A program made the translations under genes and the position numbers. DNA of 64,000 nt from DASQDN01 sp963833675. Lineage in GTDB: Bacteria; Acidobacteriota; Terriglobia; Bryobacterales; Bryobacteraceae. The notes beneath the pieces are model-generated. The model did no database searches and was not told the DNA's origin. It was given only the letters and a program-made list of their open reading frames with translations. Positions 58,354 to 64,000 of this stretch are shown here, one piece after another (positions within the stretch are counted from its first letter, which is position 1; each line of letters starts with the position of its first letter). The stretch is taken from positions 124,001-188,000 of the forward strand of contig CAWHYW010000022.1 in NCBI GenBank assembly GCA_963833675.1, in the 5' to 3' direction.

Positions 58354-58946
58354 TCAACGTCCCTGGTCCTCCTTCGCCTTCCGAAGTATGAACTTCACGC
58401 GCAAATTACATCCGAGCGTGCTGTTCTCTCCGATGTTCTCCACATGCGTTTCACCAACAACATAGCGAAAGTTTTCAGTGCCACCAACTACCGGTCGGCG
58501 TAGCGAGAAGTGGGCATTTGGCCATACACCTTCCGTGACAAGCGTCCCGTTGAAAATTGGCAGATCGTATTGTTCGGTTGCGAATGCCAAAACCGGAGGG
58601 GCTGATTGCGAGCCCCCTCCGCTGCCAGGTACTCGTTCGAACTAATCGCCCAGGTTCCAATCCAATGGTACGTGCCTATGGGCTTTCCCTTCGGATCTTT
58701 GTTGGACACAGACGCAATCGAGTTCACCGGGTATATTGTTCCGTCAACAATAGCCGTGTCGCCTCGGCCAAAATCGTCGCCCACCCGCGGAGCAGCATTA
58801 TTTTGCTTCGCGCCTTTGGCATCCTGGGCAACCTCGACAGTAAATGTCCAGGTGGCATCATCGTTGTCTGCGCGAAACTGGAATGCGAAAACAACCACTA
58901 TCGAGACCGACAACAAAAGAATCAGTGAAACAATCGACCGCTTCAT
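58354..58946 (-). CDS. Secreted protein, possible dirigent/allene-oxide-cyclase-like barrel (one frameshift)
   Basis: ATG 58946 with AAAGGAG upstream starts MKRSIVSLILLLSVSIVVVF, a signal peptide. Mature part: ATWTFTVEVAQDAKG, PRVGDDFGRGDTAIVDGTIY, PIGTYHWIGTWAISS. After a break near 58600 it continues VLAFATEQYDLPIFNGTLVT, RRPVVGGTENFRYVVGETHV. GDxFxxxD, GxxG and VGGTxxFrxxxGE recall the dirigent/AOC barrel superfamily found in plants and some bacteria. That is a pattern-level guess; a C-terminal basic tail follows. Confidence 0.7.
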
Positions 58947-59103
58947 GGAAATCTCCTTTACGCCGTTCTGTGAAGCCGGACATTTGAAGAATAGTTTCTT
59001 CAAGTCCAGCTGTTCGAAACGTAAAGCGGGATTCGCAGAGGAAATCAGCCAAATCAAATCGCCGCAGGTGAGCGAAGCTGAGAGCACTCCGAGCGCGAGC
59101 TTT

Positions 59104-61850
59104 TTAGCGCGCTGCAACGGTCTGAAGTCCGACTCTGCGCAACAGGTCGTCAAATATGTGGTCCTTCCGGATACCTTCGGCCCAGGGCTCAGCGGCCAGC
59201 ATCACCATACAATCGGCTCGGTCCACGATTGCCTTCTCCATCCATCGGAACGCCTCGTCGCGGTCGCCAAACCCTGAGTATGCTATCCCGATTTCAAACG
59301 GGCACACATAACGAGTGGCAGCCATGCGTCTGAGTTCTTGGAGAACTCTCAAGGCAGCCGGGCGATGGCCTGCCGCTGCCTGCACATAGGCCAGAAATCC
59401 GAGGTTGGTGGGAGTTATTTCAATCGCAACCGCCTGCTCGAGGTCGCGCACAGCTTCCCCGTGAAGCTTTTTTGCGGATCGTGCCAAGCCTCGAATTGCT
59501 AATGCAAGCGAGAACTCGGGCTCTACATCGATTGCTCTCTGAGCTTCTTTAATCGCCTCGTCATTGCGGCCGGCCGTGGCGAGTGACAGCAAATAATCGC
59601 CGCGCATCAACAGCGAAAAAGGTCGAGTTCGACCCCTCTCTTTCCCTGCGCGATTGCTTCGTCGAATCTTCGCTGTCCAAGCAAGTAATCCGAATAGCCA
59701 CGGTGGGCTGCGGAGGAGTTGGGATTGAGTCTGATCGCCTTTAGGAAATGCTGTTCGGCAGCTGACCAGTCCCACTCATAGAACAGAGCGACGTTTCCAA
59801 GTGCACTGTGTGCGTCTGCAAGCTCCGGTTCTCGCTCGAGCGCTCGTAACGCAGCCGCCCTCACATTGGGCATCGCATCATGTGGCTGGATGTACCAGCT
59901 GGAAAGGCCAAGCCATGCCTCGGCGAGTCCGATGTGAGCTAACGATAATCCTGGGTCATAAAGTGCTGCTTCTTTGAAATGGGCGACCGCCTCGCGAAGC
60001 GTCGCTTCACCTGGCTGGTATAGCGCATGTTGCCCTCGGAGAAAGAGGTCATAGGCTTTGGGGTTGCCAAGGCTGCCGTTTGTCCGTCCGCGTCCCTCTC
60101 CGGGCGTAAGCGCCACACCTGCGGTAGACGCAATGCCTCGAGCTACCTCGCTCTGAAGCAAAGGAAGGCCTTCCAAGGGTCGGTCGTATGTCTTCATCCA
60201 GTGGGTTTCATTAGAGAGGGCATGAACGAGGCGTGCGCTCACCCGCACATGATCGCCAACTCGCATGACCGACCCGTCAACAATCATGTCAACGCTCAAT
60301 TCGCGAGCAACTTCAGCAACAGGTTTCTGATTGTTCTTGTACCGCATCACAGACGCATGAGGGATGACTCGTAAAGCGGTGATTTTCGACAGTGTAGTTA
60401 TGAGTTCATTCGTCATCCCATCCGCGAGATATTGCTGATTAGGATCAAGCGAGGCGTTCCTGAACGGCAAGACGGCCGCGGAGCGATGTACGCTTGGGGC
60501 AACATGGGGCGTCCGCGCATGCCGCATCCATAAGCCGGTACATACGAACAAAGTAAGGGCCGCCGCCAGTACGAACCAGGTGCGGCGCTTCGCCGGTTCA
60601 CCCGTGTTTTGGGCGAGACCGTCAACTACGCGTTGTGATTGAAGGTCGGCGATCAGTTCGCCAACCTCCGGATAGCGATCCTGTCGATCTCTGGCGAGAC
60701 ACCTGGAAAGAATGGAGTCCAGTTTGCCGGGCAGACCTGCACGTAGGCGGCTGACGGGTTCAGGGCAAGTTCGGAGGAGCGAATCGGGTGGGCCCGATTC
60801 GCATGTCTGAGGAAATGGCAAGCGCCCGGCGATCATTTCATAGATCAGAACTCCGAGTGACCAGATATCTGTCCGTGCATCGACCGATTCGCCTTTTCTC
60901 TGCTCGGGAGACATGTACGTAGGAGTGCCCATCACCGTTCCGGATTGCGTGAGTGTTCGGTCATCACTGCCCAGCGCCAGACCGAAATCGAGGATCTTGA
61001 TGTGTCCGTCGGGCAGGATCATGATATTCGCCGGTTTTATGTCTCGGTGAACCACGCCTTGCTGATGCGCCGCCTGTAACCCCCGTGCGACTTCGGTCGC
61101 AATTGCAAGCGCTTCGTTGACCGGCATCGGACCCGCAGCCAGCCTGTCCTTGAGTGTTCGGCCCTCAACGTACTCGGTTACCAGAAACGTGCGCCCTTCT
61201 AGCTCGCCGAGTTCATAGATCGTAAGAACATTCGCATGTTTCAGTGCGGAAGCCGCCCGGCCTTCGCGATGAAGGCGTCGCACCCGTTCTTTGTCGGCGG
61301 CGAAAGCTGGAGGAAGCACCTTGATAGCGATGTTCCTGGCGAGGTCCGGGTCGTGCGCCAGGTACACTTCTCCCATCCCTCCCGAACCGAGTTGGGAGAC
61401 AACTTCGAATCGGCCGATTCGATCCCCCGGTGAAAGTGCGGGGATATGTGTGGCTTGGTCGGTGTGGTCGGCAGTGGCCCATAGTATGCGAAGGGTAGAG
61501 GCAGCTTCTCTGGACAATTGCTCTAGTAATAGGTCGCGCCCCGCCTTGTTCGCGTGTAGCCCTTTCGAAAATAGATCCTCGAGGATCTGCCACGGAACTA
61601 TTTCACCGGCGGCAGGTGACTTTGGTTCTGGGATGCCTCCCGTGAATTGTTCGAGGAAGGTATCAGCCTTATCGTGCCACTCCAGCAAGCTCTCGAGATA
61701 CCGTTGCAACTCGGGATCATTAGGACAGGCCTGGCGGAGAAACGACGTGCGTTCCTCGACCGACAACTTCTCGGCGGCAGCAAACAGTTGCTTAACCTGC
61801 TGCCAGCGCCCGGCCTCCATGTCAGCCATCCCGAACTTGTAGTCGCCCAT
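59104..61850 (-). CDS. Ser/Thr protein kinase with TolB-like and TPR regions (one frameshift)
   Basis: ~915 residues. N-terminal helical region (RWQQVKQLFAAAEKLSVEER), kinase ~147-410 with GSGGMGEVYLA, K177 in AIKVL, HRDIKPANIM (268-277), DFG 288-290, GTPTYMSPEQRKG. Membrane helix ~424-443 (TWFVLAAALTLFVCTGLW). Outside: AAVLPFRNASLDPNQQYLAD (TolB/FlgO-like) and TPR units (EREPELADAHSALGNVALFY). A one-base deletion near 59615 splits the last TPRs, which resume RGDYLLSLATAGRNDEAIKE. ATG 61850 has GAAGG 9 bases upstream. It overlaps the ECF sigma gene by 29 bases; such pairs are typical of this phylum. Confidence 0.92.
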
Positions 61851-62394
61851 ACAGCCATGCCTTCCCGAGACTCAACTCCCTTGTGACAGTGCGCACGCCA
61901 ATGCCCAGAACTTCTGCCGTTTCCTGTTCTGTTAACCCACCGAAGAAGCGCAGTTCCACGACCCGGCTCTGCTGGGGGTCGATCTTCTCGAGGTCCGCAA
62001 GAGCTTCGTCCAGCGCAAGGATATGTTCAGCGGGCGCGGGCGCAGCAACAAACTTCTCCTCGAGTCCGATGCGCACGTGCGCGCCGGCCCGTTTTCCGAC
62101 GCGGTGTTGTCGCGCATGATCGACCAGAACGCGCCGCATGACTTGAGCGGCTACGCCTACGAAATGCACCTTACTGTGCCAAGTCTTCTCACGCTGAGCA
62201 ACAAGGCGCAGGTAAGCTTCGTGCACGAGGGCTGTCGGCGAAAGTGTATGATCGGGACGTTCGTCCCGGCGATAGCTTTGGGCCAAACGATGGAGTTCGG
62301 GGTACAGGCAGTCCCACAGCCTGCTCTCAGCTTCCTTGTCGCCGCCTCGCATTTGCCGCAGCAAATGCGACACATCGTGTGAACTAGGTTCCAT
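61822..62394 (-). CDS. ECF-type sigma factor (TIGR02999-like)
   Basis: 190 residues. MRGGDKEAESRLWDCLYPEL, DHTLSPTALVHEAYLRLVAQ, FVGVAAQVMRRVLVDHARQH and VELRFFGGLTEQETAEVLGI, VRTVTRELSLGKAWL match the acidobacterial/planctomycete sigma-70 subgroup that is usually paired with Ser/Thr kinases. The 29-base overlap with the kinase gene suggests coupled translation and a signalling link (inference). Confidence 0.93.
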   Translation of the reverse strand: MEPSSHDVSHLLRQMRGGDKEAESRLWDCLYPELHRLAQSYRRDERPDHTLSPTALVHEAYLRLVAQREKTWHSKVHFVGVAAQVMRRVLVDHARQHRVGKRAGAHVRIGLEEKFVAAPAPAEHILALDEALADLEKIDPQQSRVVELRFFGGLTEQETAEVLGIGVRTVTRELSLGKAWLYGRLQVRDG

Positions 62395-62454
62395 AACAGC
62401 TACCTAACGAGTGTTAGCGTGTAGTTTATCGTACTTATGCATATTCCGGGCCAC

Positions 62455-62615
62455 GTGAATAATGGTTTCCGGTGAATACGGATACCGAAAAACGTGAATA
62501 ACGAGCAAGAACCAGTCGAAAATGATGTTGTCCTTCAGCTTTTTAGAGGTGCCAGCGGATTATTCAGCGAGGGCCGGAGTTGTTATTCATGGAATCCCGG
62601 AATCGCTATTCATTC
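62455..62615. repeat. Array of GTGAATA / TATTCA repeats in inverted arrangement
   Basis: Three direct GTGAATA units (62455, 62472, 62494) are followed after ~60 bases by three inverted TATTCA units (TTATTCA at 62560 and 62583, TATTCA at 62607). Spacings are ~17-24 bases on both sides. The reverse complement of the left block and the right block both start GTTATTCAYG and repeat TATTCAY after ~16 bases. Such iterated ends recall transposase-binding sites of IS21/Tn7-like elements, or an operator array; no transposase is present. Confidence 0.55.
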
Positions 62616-63009
62616 GATCGGAATACGCAACTTATCTTCGCAAATGCGTTCGGCAAGGTCGGTCTGGCCCGTTTGCGGAGCTTTAATTTGGCCCACTTTT
62701 GTGCGTAGTTTTCACGATGTCTCCCGCCGCATTTAGCGGTGGTTTCCCGAGGAAGTCTCGTGCAGGTCGGATGCGCGGCCATTGCGCGCACAATCCACTT
62801 GAGCGTCTAACGCCGATCGCTGAGAGGTCCGCAAACGATAAATCTCCCCTGACGGCGCAGCGTTTACGAATCCAAGTTGACGTGTAGTCGCCGACTCGCT
62901 GATTGATGGTGGGCGGTTGCACGTCCGCGGTGAGGGCGTTGCCGTCAACTTGACTCAGACCGCGGCCAACTTCTGGATGCCGCCATTGGCCTGGAAAGGC
63001 GACAACGGT
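62616..63009. other. Region without intact gene
   Basis: About 390 bases between the repeat array and the DUF1801 remnant. A minus-strand frame continues from the remnant through here, but its sequence no longer resembles the family. No RNA or terminator was recognised. Confidence 0.45.
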
Positions 63010-63207
63010 AGAAACTACTCTACACAGCGCGACACGCTGGAGGCTTGGCAAGGTGTTGGCAGCCCGAGCATCGATATGCCCGGCAATGCTGCGCTGCGGC
63101 TGCGGCAAGGTTGCGATATAGGCGAACACGGGCTTGTCCTCTTCCGCGGGCTTCGCGGCGCTTGCCTTGCTGTCATGGCCACCAGAAGCTTCGTGCCAGT
63201 TTGGCAT
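63010..63207 (-). pseudogene. DUF1801-like gene remnant
   Basis: The N-terminal portion AEEDKPVFAYIATLPQPQRS followed by IDARAANTLPSLQR matches the opening of DUF1801 proteins. The following conserved part (a VKWG-type motif and ~80 residues) is not found in this frame; fragments such as VKLTA in other frames suggest decay or several indels. It follows the ArsR/AHSA1 pair on the same strand, a common operon partner position. Confidence 0.6.
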
Positions 63208-63233
63208 CGAGCATCAGTCTTCAGGAGGTCTTC

Positions 63234-63713
63234 TCATGATCTCACCCAGGTGACGAGGAGTGTGTCCAACTCCTCGAACTGCTCGCCCGCCGCGCCCGTG
63301 CTGCCGGAGGCGATGGCCTCGTCGAGGGCCTGCTTTGAAGGATAGAGTTCGCGCAGGACCAGTAGCGTTTTGTCGCCTTGTTCCTCGAAGGTCACCGTGG
63401 TAACGGGGCCATCGGCGCCTTCCTCATTCGTCCAGACGATGCGCGAGTGGGGCGTCACTTCGATATACCTACCGAAGAATGCCATGGGCTGTTCAGAGGC
63501 AGGGTGGCTGAATACGAAACGGTACGCGCCCCCCGTGCGAACATCGGCCTCGCACGAAATGAAGGATATTCCAAACGACTTCGGCGTCCACCATTGCTTG
63601 AGCAACTCAGGCTTAGTCCAGGCCTCGAACACGATGTGCGCAGGGGCGTTGAAGGTTCGCGTGACTACTAGCTCACGCTCAGATTTTCGTTCTACTGCCG
63701 TGGGGTTCTTCAT
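63234..63713 (-). CDS. AHSA1/SRPBCC-family protein
   Basis: 159 residues of the START-like helix-grip fold: RELVVTRTFNAPAHIVFEAW, TKPELLKQWWTPKSFGISF, TGGAYRFVFSHPA, GRYIEVTPHSRIVWTNEEGA, TTVTFEEQGDKTLLVL. Binds small hydrophobic ligands; physiological role unknown. It lies 6 bases after an ArsR-type regulator, a very common two-gene unit. Confidence 0.92.
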   Translation of the reverse strand: MKNPTAVERKSERELVVTRTFNAPAHIVFEAWTKPELLKQWWTPKSFGISFISCEADVRTGGAYRFVFSHPASEQPMAFFGRYIEVTPHSRIVWTNEEGADGPVTTVTFEEQGDKTLLVLRELYPSKQALDEAIASGSTGAAGEQFEELDTLLVTWVRS

Positions 63714-63719
63714 AGGAAC

Positions 63720-64000
63720 TCACTTTCTCCTTTTTCGTCCATCGACTTTTTCGAGTGTCAATTCCGCAACGATCTTGTCCAACTCGTCGAAGCGTGCGTC
63801 CCAGAGCCGGCGGTACCTCTCAATCCATGCCGCCTCATCCTCCAGGCGGCGTAAGCCGAGCTTGCAGGTACGCACGCGCCCGACCTTTTCCGTGGTGACG
63901 AGCCCCGCCTGCTCCAAGACACCGACGTGCTTCTTCATGCCCGTCAGAGTCATATGGAACTTTTGGGCAAGGTTCGTTATCGAAGCGTCCGCACGCCCGA
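63720..64000 (-). CDS. ArsR-type HTH regulator (5' end outside window)
   Basis: The visible 93 residues contain the winged helix: ADASITNLAQKFHMTLTGMK and KHVGVLEQAGLVTTEKVGRV, then RTCKLGLRRLEDEAAWIERY and RRLWDARFDELDKIVAELTL. This is the ArsR subgroup paired with AHSA1 proteins; no metal-binding Cys is present in the visible part. The N-terminus lies beyond the right edge. Confidence 0.88.
   Translation of the reverse strand, partial: GRADASITNLAQKFHMTLTGMKKHVGVLEQAGLVTTEKVGRVRTCKLGLRRLEDEAAWIERYRRLWDARFDELDKIVAELTLEKVDGRKRRK

Overview
The window looks like a chromosomal segment of an Acidobacteriota bacterium of the Solibacter/Bryobacter type. The evidence is a large secreted protein ending in the C-terminal domain I recognise as the Solibacter C-terminal family (TIGR03437), an acidobacterial VWFA-related protein (TIGR03436-like), an Oar-like outer-membrane barrel with a carboxypeptidase-regulatory domain, an ECF sigma factor paired with a Ser/Thr kinase-TPR protein, and a small 'STGPKTVEGK' protein of a family common in this phylum. 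Taxonomy is inferred from these families only. No tRNA, rRNA, CRISPR array or intact mobile element was seen.

Layout. (1) 1-10.1 kb is a flagellar island. On the minus strand lie fliK, flgD, flgE, a short fliN, fliO, fliP, fliQ and fliR (cut by the window edge). Diverging from fliK on the plus strand lie flgF, flgG, flgA, flgH, flgI and flgJ, with fliS converging. (2) 10.3-17.4 kb holds a lytic transglycosylase, a DUF72 gene, a two-gene unit pairing a soluble MgtE-type Mg2+-sensor (PRC barrel + MgtE_N + CBS pair) with an Nramp-family transporter whose metal site is altered, gatB, an OmpA-like protein and a secreted protein. (3) 17.5-23 kb holds two secreted proteins, each followed by a strong hairpin terminator. 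(4) 23.6-36.7 kb is one minus-strand type II secretion operon: ECF sigma factor, anti-sigma factor, a secreted protein, then gspE-F-G-H-I-J-K-L-M-C, a small PFG-motif protein, and gspD. Most genes overlap by ATGA. (5) 36.8-46.9 kb has folC-plsC, the coupled Oar-like/VWFA pair and a GH63-like glucosidase. (6) 47.0-56.7 kb is a tightly packed minus-strand run: Gld-type ABC transporter (ATPase, permease, GldG-like, DUF4340), pncB, pncA, a class I aminotransferase and an SDR, preceded by fabI and the STGPKTVEGK gene. (7) 57-64 kb is looser: DUF4256, a secreted barrel-like protein, an ECF sigma/STPK pair, an unexplained array of GTGAATA/TATTCA repeats, and an ArsR-AHSA1-DUF1801 remnant cut by the right edge.

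A property of the whole window must be kept in mind. About 25 genes, including essential ones such as gatB and folC and almost every gsp gene, are broken by single-base indels, and the reading resumes in another frame with the family signature intact. Where I could reconstruct the break exactly it was usually one extra base. This looks like sequence or assembly error rather than gene decay, and it creates false fused reading frames (GspF-GspG, PncA-aminotransferase). Coordinates for such genes are given for the whole reconstructed gene.

The most interesting candidates are the Mg2+-sensor/Nramp unit, the sigma/anti-sigma-headed secretion operon with a shared PFG motif in its two C/D-proximal proteins, and the repeat array near 62.5 kb.
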